DNA of 64,000 nt from Herbihabitans rhizosphaerae (GTDB lineage Bacteria; Actinomycetota; Actinomycetes; Mycobacteriales; Pseudonocardiaceae): assembly GCF_004216555.1 (NCBI RefSeq), contig NZ_SGWQ01000008.1, positions 62,001 through 126,000 on the forward strand, read 5' to 3'. Below the pieces are notes generated by a model, which saw only the letters and a list, made by a program, of their open reading frames with translations, did no database searches and was not told where the DNA came from. The position numbers and the translations under genes were made by a program. This document shows, piece by piece, positions 53,531 to 62,016 of this stretch (the first letter of the stretch is position 1; the number at the start of each line of letters is the position of its first letter).

Positions 53531-54265
53531 ATGCGACCGGACGCCGTGCAGCGAGTGCTCGACGCGGAACTTGTCGCCGCGCGTGAACGCAGGGGCGGCG
53601 CGGCACCCAGAGTTGTGGATGTCGGCGGTGGCAGCGGCGTGTGGGCCGTGCCGCTGGCCGTGGCGGGGTGCACCGTCACGGTGATCGAGCCGAGCCCGAA
53701 CGCGCTGGCGACGTTGCAGCGCCGGGCCGCCGAGGCCGGGGTGTCCGACCGGGTCACCGCCACCCAGGGCGACAGCGACGCGCTCACCGCCCTGGTGCCG
53801 GCCGGTAGCGCCGACCTGGTGCTCGGGCACGGCATGCTCGAGGTGGTCGACGAGGTGAAGACCGCGATCGCCGCGATGGCCGAGACGGTCGCGCCGGGCG
53901 GCGCGGTATCGGTGCTGGTGGCGAACCGGTTCGCGGCCGTGCTGCACCGCGCGATCGCCGGCCGTCTGGTGGACGCGCGCCGGCTGCTGGACGACCCGGC
54001 GGGGGAGTTGCCCGGCGCGGGCGACCAGCTGCTGCGGCGGTTCGACACCGAGGGCCTACGGCAGGTGCTCACCGACGCCGGGCTCGCCGTCGAGCTGGTG
54101 CAGGGCTACGGCGTGCTGTCCGACCTGGTGCCCGGTGCGGTGCTGGAGTCCCAGCCGGGTGCGGCGGATTCGCTGGCCGAGCTGGAACTGGTGGCGGCCA
54201 CGACCCCGCAGTTGCGGGACGTGGCGAGCCAGCTGCACGCTATCGCGCGCAAGCCGAGCAACTAA
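53531..54265 (+). CDS. Class I SAM-dependent methyltransferase
   Basis: A 244-residue methyltransferase. Motif I is RVVDVGGGSGVWAVPLA, the acidic end of strand 2 is VIEPSPNAL, and DLVLGHGMLEVVDEVKTAIAAMAETVAPGGAVSVLV is motif III/IV. It resembles CmoA/SmtA-type methyltransferases of actinobacteria, which act on tRNA or small substrates; the substrate is not known. ATG at 53531, divergent from the ParA-like gene. AT-rich bases follow its stop. Confidence 0.85.
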   Translation: MRPDAVQRVLDAELVAARERRGGAAPRVVDVGGGSGVWAVPLAVAGCTVTVIEPSPNALATLQRRAAEAGVSDRVTATQGDSDALTALVPAGSADLVLGHGMLEVVDEVKTAIAAMAETVAPGGAVSVLVANRFAAVLHRAIAGRLVDARRLLDDPAGELPGAGDQLLRRFDTEGLRQVLTDAGLAVELVQGYGVLSDLVPGAVLESQPGAADSLAELELVAATTPQLRDVASQLHAIARKPSN

Positions 54266-54300
54266 TCTCGATATTTGAGAATTCGTGAATACTAATTGTG

Positions 54301-54899
54301 TCAGCCGAGGTCGGTGACATTCAGCAGCAGATTCGGTGAGCCGGCACCCGGATTCTTGGACAGGTAGATCGCGGCGGCGCCGGCGATGTGCGGTGAGGCC
54401 ATCGAGGTGCCGCTCATGCCGGTCGACCCGGTGTCGCTGCCGTGGCTCGCCGAGGTGATCTGGCCGCCGGCGGCGAACAGGTCGAGGCACTTGCCGTCAC
54501 CCTCGTCGGTCCAGCCCGCCGTGATGACCTCAGGAATGCGCGCGGGCGAGGTGTCGCACGCGTCCGCGCCCATGTTGCCGGCCGCCACGACCACGGCGAT
54601 CCCCGCCGGGCCTGCTCTGGCGACATGTCCGCGGAGAACCCGCGCAGGGCGGCCGAGTGGACGAACTCGAGCGTGCCGCCGTAACGGCCGACCAACCGGG
54701 CCGCGTCGGCCTCGGCCCGCGACTCCGACGCCGCGGTCGCGGACGGTTGCCCGTGCGGCACGACGATGTACTTGCCGGCGACGGCGCCCGGCGCCCCGAG
54801 GCCGCGACTCTGCCCCTGCTCCGCCTGGGCGGTGGGAATACTCGTGACGGTCAACGCGCCGGCGACGCCGCGCCGCCGAGATCTCGTGTGCCCTCGCAT
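54301..54899 (-). pseudogene. Decayed secreted S8 (subtilisin-like) protease
   Basis: Reading from 54899, the chain starts with [18 protein letters not shown], then the I9 inhibitor propeptide [13 protein letters not shown]...[29 protein letters not shown]. After that the frame is lost and the sequence jumps, in another frame from about 54600, to [27 protein letters not shown] and [22 protein letters not shown]. The part that should hold the catalytic Asp and His is missing, although the Ser in GTSMASP remains. An internal deletion plus frameshift thus inactivated it. It ends prematurely at TDLG before the usual domain end. Confidence 0.85.
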
Positions 54900-55090
54900 A
54901 TTACCGCCTCCTGTTTCTCAAGCGTCCGCGCCATTGCAATTTTTCGATTCCGCGCGGAAAGGGAACAAGGTGAATGTGCGAGCTGGGTATACTCGAATTC
55001 TCGGCGAGCCGACGATTACGTGGTGCCTCGGCAAGAAATAGGTACCGATGGGGGAGGATCCGCATTGTTCGGCGCCGCGCGGTGACGGCG

Positions 55091-55828
55091 CTACGCGTTC
55101 TTGCGGGGTCGAGCGGCCTCGATGGCGATGGTCCCGTTGATCACCGCGGTGGCCACTCGGGTGATTTTCTCGTTGCGCCGCCGCGCCAGCCGCCGCAGGC
55201 CGTCGAACGCCTCGGCCAGCGTCAGCCCGAGCCGCTCGCTCAACACGCCCTTGGCCTGCTCGATCACCACGCGGCTGTTCAACGCGGTCTGCAGCTGCTC
55301 GGCCAGCGTCTCGTGCCGGCGCAGCGCGCGCTCCTGGAGTAATCCGATCGTGGCGACGTCGGCCATCGCCTGGGCGATCTTGGTGCTGGCCTCGTCGAGA
55401 GCGCCCGGCTGTCTTCGGAACAGGTTCAGCGCGCCGATCACGTCCGTGCGTAACCGCATCGGCAGCGCGTGTACCGCGCCATAGCCCGCGGCGGACGCGG
55501 CGGCGCGGAACTCGGGCCAGCGATGATCGGCCTTGGTGATGTCCGGGACCACGACCGCCTCACCCGTGCGGTAGCACTCCAGGCACGGCCCTTCGTCCTG
55601 CTGCAGTTCGAACAGATCGATCAGGCGGGTCTGCTCCACCGACGCACCGACCGTCCGTAACTTTCCGTGTGGGTCGACGATCAGGATCCCCGCCGCGTCG
55701 ACGTCCACCAACTGGACACAGCGGTCCGCGAGCAGGTGGAGGAAGTCAGCCAGATCGAACTCGTCGACCAGCGTGTCGGCGAGCTTTACCAACGTCTCCG
55801 CCAGTTGTTCCGCGGACGCCCCAGTCAC
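55091..55828 (-). CDS. GAF-ANTAR RNA-binding regulator
   Basis: A protein of about 245 residues with an N-terminal GAF domain (ILIVDPHGKLRTVGASVEQTRLIDLFELQQDEGPCLECYRTGEAVVVPDI) and a C-terminal ANTAR domain (about residues 185-240: LQTALNSRVVIEQAKGVLSERLGLTLAEAFDGLRRLARRRNEKITRVA). ANTAR domains bind two adjacent RNA hairpins and stop transcription termination. The GAF part would sense a ligand or redox state. I chose the GTG at 55828; an in-frame ATG at 55903 lies inside a strong hairpin, and the extension to it is not conserved. Confidence 0.87.
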   Translation of the reverse strand: MTGASAEQLAETLVKLADTLVDEFDLADFLHLLADRCVQLVDVDAAGILIVDPHGKLRTVGASVEQTRLIDLFELQQDEGPCLECYRTGEAVVVPDITKADHRWPEFRAAASAAGYGAVHALPMRLRTDVIGALNLFRRQPGALDEASTKIAQAMADVATIGLLQERALRRHETLAEQLQTALNSRVVIEQAKGVLSERLGLTLAEAFDGLRRLARRRNEKITRVATAVINGTIAIEAARPRKNA

Positions 55829-56154
55829 GTGGACAAGAGTACGACCCCGGGCAAGCGCAGGCCGCGTCTGACGAACCCATGGTCGCGGTCGACCGAGGTT
55901 CATCAGACACGACCTTTGCCGTTGCTTCTTGGCGGGACGTCCGCGCTCACTGGGTGTTAATTCCCTCGAACGGAGCTATAGCTTTTCCAGAGCGTTCTGC
56001 CGTAGCATCACTGTGCGTTGCCTCCGCGGCGACCAATCGGAGTAATCGCCGGTAGATCCCTTTTCCCCGGATCACGCAGCGGAGACGATGTGGTCGCCGT
56101 CCTGGACCCTGACGGCGCACCTTCCGAGGTGTGTTGTTGTTCCGAGGGGGACAG
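55829..56154. other. 326-base spacer with a large hairpin, no gene
   Basis: On the minus strand, between about 55907 and 55867, 11-base arms (10 of 11 pair, one G-U) flank an inner 5-bp stem with a four-base loop (GGTCG/CGACC, 55881-55894). This lies 39 bases upstream of the GAF-ANTAR start. The other half has AGCTATAGCT (55974-55983), a perfect palindrome, and TAGCAT near 56003, a possible -10 of the sigma-factor gene. Confidence 0.55.
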
Positions 56155-56796
56155 ATGGCAGGACATCCCGCGTCGCGAGGCGGCTTACGCGCGTTGAGAT
56201 CTACCGACAGCAGCGCGAGCACGTCGTCCGGCGGCATCCCCGACGAGGTCGTGGTCGCCGCGGCCAAAGGGGACGCCGACGCGATGCGTCAACTGCTCAT
56301 CACCATTCGGCCCGTGATCGTGCGCTATTGCCGTGCCCGGCTCGGCAGGCGGGAGAGCGCCTTCGGCTCGGCGGACGACATCGCGCAGGAGGTCTGCTTC
56401 GCGGTGGTCCGCGCGTTGCCCAGCTACCGGCACGAGGGCGTCGCGTTCATGGCGTTCGTGTACGGCATCGCCGCGCACAAGGTCGCCGACTTCCACCGCA
56501 AGGCCTCGCGCGACCTGTCCGACCCGGTCGGCGAGCTGCCGGACAGCGTCGAACTGGACGCCGGCCCCGAGCAGCACGCGATCGAGGAGGAGCGTCGTGC
56601 GCTGCTGGCCAAGCTGCTCGACACGCTCGGTCCCACCCAGCGGGAAATCCTCGTGCTGCGCCTGATCGTCGGGCTGTCCGCCGAGGAGACCGCCGACGCG
56701 ATCGGCTCCACACCGGGCGCCGTGCGCGTCGCCCAGCACCGCGCGCTGGCCCGCTTACGAAAGTCACTGCCCACACTCGCACCGGCTTTGGTCTGA
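56155..56796 (+). CDS. sigD: ECF sigma factor of the SigD/ShbA type
   Basis: A 213-residue sigma factor closely matching M. tuberculosis SigD and Streptomyces ShbA. Region 2 is AAAKGDADAMRQLLITIRPVIVRYCRARLG...ADDIAQEVCFAVVRALPSYRHEGVAFMAFVYGIAAHKVADFHRKA, and region 4 is LGPTQREILVLRLIVGLSAEETADAIGSTPGAVRVAQHRALARLRK. In Streptomyces this sigma supports expression of the main sigma gene. GAGGGGG four bases upstream supports the ATG at 56155. No anti-sigma factor gene is adjacent; dinB follows in the same direction. Confidence 0.9.
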   Translation: MAGHPASRGGLRALRSTDSSASTSSGGIPDEVVVAAAKGDADAMRQLLITIRPVIVRYCRARLGRRESAFGSADDIAQEVCFAVVRALPSYRHEGVAFMAFVYGIAAHKVADFHRKASRDLSDPVGELPDSVELDAGPEQHAIEEERRALLAKLLDTLGPTQREILVLRLIVGLSAEETADAIGSTPGAVRVAQHRALARLRKSLPTLAPALV

Positions 56797-56826
56797 TCGT
56801 CGGACCTCGCGGCTACTGTCTCCCGC

Positions 56827-58125
56827 ATGGGGCGCAGTGGTGACCTGCCGCGCGGGTTGGTCGAGCGGTACAAGGCCGTCGACGGCGTGTGGCCGGACGA
56901 CGCCGACTGCCCGATCCTGCACGTGGACATGGACGCCTTCTACGCGTCCGTCGAGATCAGGGACCGTCCGGAGCTGGTCGACCGTCCGGTGATCGTCGGC
57001 GGCACGAGCAACCGGGGCGTGGTGTCCGCGGCGAACTACGTGGCCCGGCGCTACGGGGTCCGCTCGGCCATGCCGATCGCCCGCGCCCGGCGGCTCTGCC
57101 CGAACGGCGTGTACCTGCCGCCCTCGTTCGACAAGTACCAGCGCACCTCACAGGGCGTGATGGAGATCTTCGCCGAGATCACCCCGTTGGTGGAGCCGCT
57201 GAGCCTGGACGAGGCGTTCCTGGACGTCGGTGGGGCGCTGCGGCGGCTCGGCGTGTCACCCGGCGAGATCGGGCAGCGGATCCGCCAGCAGGTACACGCC
57301 CGACACCAGATCACCTGCTCGGTGGGCGTGGCCGCGACCAAGTTCGTGGCCAAGCTCGCCTCCGGCATGGCCAAGCCGGACGGCATGATCGTGGTGCCCG
57401 CCGGCGACGTGCTGGCGTTCCTGCACCCGCTGCCGGTGTCCGCGTTGTGGGGCGTCGGGGCGAAGAGCGCCGAGCGGCTGCGCGACGCCGGGCTGGAGCG
57501 AGTCGCCGACATCGCCGCGTCACCGCTGCCGAGGCTGCGCCGGCTGATCGGCAACGCCGCCGCCGACCATCTGCACGCACTGGCCACCGGGCAGGACGAT
57601 CGCGCGGTCGTGCCGCGCACGCCGGACAGGTCGATCGGCGCCGAGGAGACCTTCGAGGTCGACCACTTCGACCGCGAGCTGATCAGGCGCGAGCTGCTGC
57701 GGCTGTCCGACAAGACCGCGATCACGTTGCGCCGCAAGGGATTGCGTGGTCGAACCGTGTCGATCAAGGTGCGTTTCAGCGACTTCACCACGATCACCCG
57801 ATCGCGCACACTTCCGGTCGCGACCGACGGGACGCAGGAGATCTACCGCACGGCGACGGCCCTGCTGGACGAGCAGACCCCGCCGGGCGCGATCCGGCTG
57901 ATCGGCGTGCGCGTCGAGCAACTCGGCGACGACGAGCAGGTGCAGCTCACGCTGGACGAGCCGGAGCAGGGCTGGCGCGAGGCGGACGCGGCGGCCGATC
58001 AGGCGCGCGCCAAGTTCGGCCGTGGCGTGATCGGCCCGGCGTCGCTGCTCGGCCCGGCCGCGCGGCGATCGGGCTTCACCGAGCCCAAGCCCGCGCGTCC
58101 GGCGGAGGGCGGAACACGCGCATAG
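56827..58125 (+). CDS. dinB: DNA polymerase IV
   Basis: A 432-residue Y-family translesion polymerase. The N-terminal catalytic motif is LHVDMDAFYASVEIRDRPEL, the second acidic motif is SLDEAFLDVGGALRR, and the little-finger and helix-hairpin-helix parts include GVGAKSAERLRDAGLERVADIA. The end is Pro/Ala-rich (KPARPAEGGTRA) and lacks an obvious beta-clamp motif. It follows the sigma gene after 30 bases. No LexA box was visible in the short spacer, so its regulation is unclear. Confidence 0.95.
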   Translation: MGRSGDLPRGLVERYKAVDGVWPDDADCPILHVDMDAFYASVEIRDRPELVDRPVIVGGTSNRGVVSAANYVARRYGVRSAMPIARARRLCPNGVYLPPSFDKYQRTSQGVMEIFAEITPLVEPLSLDEAFLDVGGALRRLGVSPGEIGQRIRQQVHARHQITCSVGVAATKFVAKLASGMAKPDGMIVVPAGDVLAFLHPLPVSALWGVGAKSAERLRDAGLERVADIAASPLPRLRRLIGNAAADHLHALATGQDDRAVVPRTPDRSIGAEETFEVDHFDRELIRRELLRLSDKTAITLRRKGLRGRTVSIKVRFSDFTTITRSRTLPVATDGTQEIYRTATALLDEQTPPGAIRLIGVRVEQLGDDEQVQLTLDEPEQGWREADAAADQARAKFGRGVIGPASLLGPAARRSGFTEPKPARPAEGGTRA

Positions 58126-58134
58126 GCTCGCGGT

Positions 58135-60072
58135 ATGGAGCTTCCGGACATCCCCGGCAAGATCGACACCGACGCGCTGTGCGAGCTGCTGGACGGCCGC
58201 TGGGCGAGTGTGCGGGCCGCCGCGCGGGAGCGGATGGCGGCGACCGGGCTGCCCGACGTCGACGCGCTGGACACCGAGTCGTACCGGTCGCAGGTGTTCG
58301 CCATGCTGCGCACGCTCGCCGCGGCCGGCTACCCGAAGCTCGGGTTCCCCGAGTCGGTCGGCGGCCAGGGCGACATCGGCGGCGCGATCACCGCGTTCGA
58401 GATGCTCGGCTTCGGCGACCTCTCGCTGATGGTGAAGGCCGGCGTGCAGTGGGGCCTGTTCGGCGGCGCGGTGGAGGCGCTGGGCACCGAGCGGCACCAC
58501 GAGCGGTACCTGCGCGCGATCATGGAACTGGAACTGCCCGGCTGCTTCGCGATGACCGAGTACGGCCACGGCTCCGACGTGCAGCACCTGCGCACCACGG
58601 CCACCTACGACCCGGCCGCGCGCGAGTTCGTGATCGACACGCCGGACGACTCGGCGCGCAAGGAGTACATCGGCAACGCCGCGCGGGACGGGCGGATGGC
58701 CGTGGTGTTCGCGCAGTTGATCACCGGCGGTACGACCTACGGCGTGCACGCGCTGCTGGTGCCGATCCGCGACGAGCTGGGTGTGGCGATGCCCGGCGTG
58801 CGGATCGGCGACTGTGGCCGCAAGGCGGGGCTCAACGGCGTGGACAACGGCCGGCTGTGGTTCGACCACGTGCGGGTGCCGCGCGAGGCGCTGCTCAACC
58901 GGTACGGCGACGTGACCGAGGACGGCGGCTACCTCAGCCCGATCGAGGGCGACTCGCGGCGGTTCTTCACGATGCTCGGCACGCTCATCCGCGGCCGGGT
59001 CAGCGTCGCGGGTGCGGCCGGCAGCGCCACGAAGTCCGCGCTGACGATCGCGCTGCGCTACGCCGAGCGCCGCCGGCAGTTCGAACGGCCGGGGTCCACC
59101 GACGAGGTGGTGGTCCTCGATTACCTTGCGCACCAACGAAAACTGTTGCCCGCGTTGGCGAAGACCTACGCGCTGCACTTCGCGCAGGAGGAGCTGGTCG
59201 CCACGCTGCACGAACTGCAAAGCGGCCCGCGCGAGGAGGGCGAGGGCTACGAACGGCGGCAGCGCGAGCTGGAGTCGCGCGCCGCCGGGTTGAAGGCGGT
59301 GGCCACCTGGCACGCCACGCACACGATCCAGACCTGCCGCGAGGCGTGCGGCGGCGCCGGCTACCTCACCGAGAACCTGTTGCCCGCGCTGAAAGCCGAC
59401 ACCGACGTGTTCACCACGTTCGAGGGCGACAACACCGTGCTGCTGCAACTCGTCGCCAAGGGCCTGCTGACCGGGTACCGCGAGCAGGTGCTCCAGCTCG
59501 GCAGCCTCGGGCTGGCGCGGTTCGTGGCGGACAAGTTCGTCGGCACGGTGATCGAGCGGACGGCAGCGAAGGCGGTGATCGAGCGGCTGGTCGACCGCAT
59601 GTCCGGCGACACCAAGGACGACGACCTGCTCGACCGCGCGTGGCAGGTGCGGCTGTTCGAGGACCGCGAATCGCACGTACTCGACACGCTGGCCACCCGG
59701 CTGCGGCGGGCCACCGCCGAGGAGGCGGACGCGTTCGAGGTCTTCAACGACGCGCAGGATCACGTGCTGCGGGCGGGCCGGGTGCACGTGGATCGGATCG
59801 TGTTGGAGGCGTTTCTGGCCGCGATCGACCGCTGTGGTGATCAAGATCTCGCGTCCGTGCTCGATCGGGTCTGCGACCTGTATGTGTTGAGCACGATCGA
59901 GGAGGACGCCGCGTGGTTCCTCGGACACGGGCGGTTGACCGCTTCACGTGCGAAGGCCGTCACCGGGGCGGTGAACGCGACCTGCCGTCAGCTCAGGCCG
60001 CTCACCTCGGCTCTTGTCGACGGTTTTGGCATTCCTGAGGACGTCGTCACTGCCTCGATCCTCATGCGTTAG
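58135..60072 (+). CDS. Acyl-CoA dehydrogenase with C-terminal extension
   Basis: A 645-residue flavoprotein of the long acyl-CoA dehydrogenase/oxidase-like group. The FAD and substrate regions are CFAMTEYGHGSDVQHLRTTATYD, and the later domain has ALRYAERRRQFERPGSTDEVVVLDYLAHQRKLLPALAKTYALHFAQ. The substrate-active region contains CREACGGAGYLTENLLPALKADTDVFTTFEGDNTVLLQLVAKGL, with the usual catalytic Glu in FEGD. The last 150 residues are the acyl-CoA-oxidase-like extension. It starts the oxidation of an acyl-CoA. It lies nine bases after dinB on the same strand. Confidence 0.88.
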   Translation: MELPDIPGKIDTDALCELLDGRWASVRAAARERMAATGLPDVDALDTESYRSQVFAMLRTLAAAGYPKLGFPESVGGQGDIGGAITAFEMLGFGDLSLMVKAGVQWGLFGGAVEALGTERHHERYLRAIMELELPGCFAMTEYGHGSDVQHLRTTATYDPAAREFVIDTPDDSARKEYIGNAARDGRMAVVFAQLITGGTTYGVHALLVPIRDELGVAMPGVRIGDCGRKAGLNGVDNGRLWFDHVRVPREALLNRYGDVTEDGGYLSPIEGDSRRFFTMLGTLIRGRVSVAGAAGSATKSALTIALRYAERRRQFERPGSTDEVVVLDYLAHQRKLLPALAKTYALHFAQEELVATLHELQSGPREEGEGYERRQRELESRAAGLKAVATWHATHTIQTCREACGGAGYLTENLLPALKADTDVFTTFEGDNTVLLQLVAKGLLTGYREQVLQLGSLGLARFVADKFVGTVIERTAAKAVIERLVDRMSGDTKDDDLLDRAWQVRLFEDRESHVLDTLATRLRRATAEEADAFEVFNDAQDHVLRAGRVHVDRIVLEAFLAAIDRCGDQDLASVLDRVCDLYVLSTIEEDAAWFLGHGRLTASRAKAVTGAVNATCRQLRPLTSALVDGFGIPEDVVTASILMR

Positions 60073-60224
60073 ACGATCGAAGTGAGCCGAACGCGGGATC
60101 GGGTAGTCCAGACCGTGTGGGGCTCGTATCCTGGAGATGAAGCACCCCAGGGTGGGGCGCCCGCCGGGTTCGGCGGTTACCGTGATCGCCCGGCGCCCGC
60201 GACCGCTGTGCCGGAGGAGGAACG

Positions 60225-60632
60225 ATGCCACTCTCCGAGCACGAGCAGCGACTGCTCGACCAGATCGAGCGCGCGCTCTATGCAGAGGATCCCAAGTTCG
60301 CGTCAACGGTGCGCGGCTCGCGACTACGGAAGCCGTCACGTCGCCGCCGTCTACAAGGTGTCGCGTTGTTCGTGCTGGGCGTCGCGCTGCTCGTGGTGGG
60401 CGTGGTCGTGACCGGTCTACGTCCGGCCGGTATTCCGATCTTGAGCGTCTTCGGCTTCCTGATGATGTTCTTCGGGGCGCTGTTGACGATCACCACACTG
60501 CGCCAAGGCGACGACACGGACGAACAAGAGGCCGAGGGCGGCAGCCCGCCACAGACCTCCAAGGCGCACCGCCGCAGCTCGTTCTCCCAGCGGATGGAGG
60601 AGCGCTTCCGTAAGCGCTTCGACGAGCAGTAG
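60225..60632 (+). CDS. DUF3040 membrane protein
   Basis: A 135-residue DUF3040 protein. The family start MPLSEHEQRLLDQIERALYAEDPKFAST is present, with the F/Y at its end, and two membrane helices (LQGVALFVLGVALLVVGVVVTGL and IPILSVFGFLMMFFGALLTI) with a short loop. The tail is basic and charged. DUF3040 proteins are widespread in actinobacteria and unstudied. GGAGGAGG lies just upstream of the ATG. Confidence 0.9.
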   Translation: MPLSEHEQRLLDQIERALYAEDPKFASTVRGSRLRKPSRRRRLQGVALFVLGVALLVVGVVVTGLRPAGIPILSVFGFLMMFFGALLTITTLRQGDDTDEQEAEGGSPPQTSKAHRRSSFSQRMEERFRKRFDEQ

Positions 60633-60639
60633 CTCTGCG

Positions 60640-61173
60640 CTAGGCGATCGCACCGTCTTTGCGGCGTGATCGGTGCTCGGCCACGTGCGTGCGGTTGGCG
60701 CACTGGGCCGAGCAGAAGCGCCTGCGTCCGTTGCGCGAGGTGTCCACGTACACGACGGCGCAGCCGGACCGGTCACAGCGGCCGATCCGTCCGGCGTCGT
60801 CGCAGATCGCGTGCGCCAGCCCCATCGCGGTGAAGGTCTTGATCCGCGCCACGATCGGCGCGTGCGTGTCGGCGTAGTGGAAGTGCGGCGACCGGCTGTC
60901 GTGCTGGGTGATGTACGGCGGGGCGGCGACGATCGCGAGCAGCTGGTTGGTGAGCTTGACCCGCACGTCGAGTTCCGGCTCGTCGAACACCGTGCGCAGC
61001 CGGAGACTCCAGGCGGCGAGTTCGCGTGCGCCCGCGTCGCTGACCGGCTTGGCCGGCCGGTAGTCGTGCTCCTCGATGATTTTCTCGAAGTCGGCTGATC
61101 CCGCGTTCGGTCCGGCGTTCACGACCGCGACGGCGATCTGCGCCGCCGCGCCACCGTAAGGATTGAACTGCAC
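60640..61173 (-). CDS. CGNR-type zinc-finger protein (ABATE domain)
   Basis: A 177-residue protein with an N-terminal ABATE-like helical domain (about residues 1-125) and a C-terminal zinc finger. The finger has CDRSGCAVVYVDTSRNGRRRFCSAQCANRTHVAEHRSRR; the name-giving CGNR is CANR here. Family members are putative stress-linked regulators, and the finger resembles DNA-binding treble clefs. Four cysteines are present, so a metal site is likely. The start ATG at 61173 lies close to the divergent small gene. Confidence 0.82.
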   Translation of the reverse strand: MQFNPYGGAAAQIAVAVVNAGPNAGSADFEKIIEEHDYRPAKPVSDAGARELAAWSLRLRTVFDEPELDVRVKLTNQLLAIVAAPPYITQHDSRSPHFHYADTHAPIVARIKTFTAMGLAHAICDDAGRIGRCDRSGCAVVYVDTSRNGRRRFCSAQCANRTHVAEHRSRRKDGAIA

Positions 61174-61198
61174 CGAGACATTACATCAGGCTGGGTTC

Positions 61199-61399
61199 AT
61201 GAGCACAACGCCCAGCTGCCCGACCTGCATGCTTCCCTTGCCTGACGCGGTTTCGACGCATCGAAGTGCCAGCGGGACGGTTCGGTACGCGCGATGTGTG
61301 TGCGGCCGGTGGAGCGTGCTCGTGGACGGCGATCTGGCCGGTTCGGCAGGGGAATCCGAGTTCGGTCAGGCGCTGGCCGGCTTGCCGGCGAGCAGGTAG
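61199..61399 (+). CDS. Small zinc-ribbon-like protein
   Basis: A 66-residue protein with two cysteine pairs, CPTC near residue 8 and CVC near residue 39, typical of a small zinc ribbon. The rest (SASGTVRYARCVCGRWSVLVDGDLAG) has no further motif. The frame opens at 61163, but the ATG at 61199 gives the more likely start. It overlaps the convergent methyltransferase by 34 bases. A small regulator or metal-binding accessory is possible; it has no known family that I can name. Confidence 0.55.
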   Translation: MSTTPSCPTCMLPLPDAVSTHRSASGTVRYARCVCGRWSVLVDGDLAGSAGESEFGQALAGLPASR

Positions 61400-62016
61400 G
61401 CCTGGCGCGTCTTCTCCCGGGGCGGGCTGGGTTCGCGCACGATCGTCGCGTGCACCGCGAGGCCGGCGTCGGCGAGCTGCGCGGTGATCACCTCCGGCTG
61501 GAGGCGATGGAAGTTCAGCCCGATCGTGTGCCCGAACGCCTCCGCGAGGTGCAACGGCTCGTCACCCACCTGGAACGCGATCAGCAGCTGCCCGCCCGGC
61601 GCGAGCACCCGGTGGAACTCGGCGAACACCGCGGGCCGGTGCGCCGGCGGCACGTGGATCACCGAGTACATCGCGACCAATCCGCCCAACTCGCCGTCCG
61701 ACAGGTCCAGCGCGGTCATCGAGCCCTGCTCGAACCGCCGTCCGGGGTACCTCCGGCGGGCGATCTTCAGCATCTCCGGCGACAGGTCCACGCCGAACAC
61801 CGGCACACCCAGTTCGTGCAGGAACGCCGTCAGATGCCCGAATCCGCAGCCCACATCGGCCACCGGACGGCCGGACGGGCGCACGAGTTCGGCGAACAGG
61901 GTGAGCAGCGCGCGATCCATCGGCAGCTCCGCGAGCGAGTTGCCGAACCTCTCCGTGTAGCCCTCGGCCATGGTGTCGTAGGCCGTGCGTGCGGCGTCCA
62001 GGAACTCCTCGGTCAT
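61366..62016 (-). CDS. Class I SAM-dependent methyltransferase (UbiE/COQ5-like)
   Basis: A 216-residue methyltransferase. YDTMAEGYTERFGNSLAELPMDRALLTLFAELV at the start is typical of actinobacterial methyltransferases; motif I is VADVGCGFGHLTAFLHELG, then VFGVDLSPEMLKIARRRYP and the HRVLAPGGQLLIAFQVG strand. The substrate is unknown. The ATG at 62016 overlaps the upstream transglutaminase gene by four bases, so the two are co-translated. Confidence 0.87.
   Translation of the reverse strand: MTEEFLDAARTAYDTMAEGYTERFGNSLAELPMDRALLTLFAELVRPSGRPVADVGCGFGHLTAFLHELGVPVFGVDLSPEMLKIARRRYPGRRFEQGSMTALDLSDGELGGLVAMYSVIHVPPAHRPAVFAEFHRVLAPGGQLLIAFQVGDEPLHLAEAFGHTIGLNFHRLQPEVITAQLADAGLAVHATIVREPSPPREKTRQAYLLAGKPASA

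Noticed and set aside
56889-59840. A 983-codon plus-strand frame over dinB and the dehydrogenase
   Set aside because: It is an off-frame reading rich in Arg and Gly; the true frames carry full catalytic motifs.
57520-59928. An 802-codon minus-strand frame
   Set aside because: It is antisense to dinB and the acyl-CoA dehydrogenase, both of which have clear motifs.
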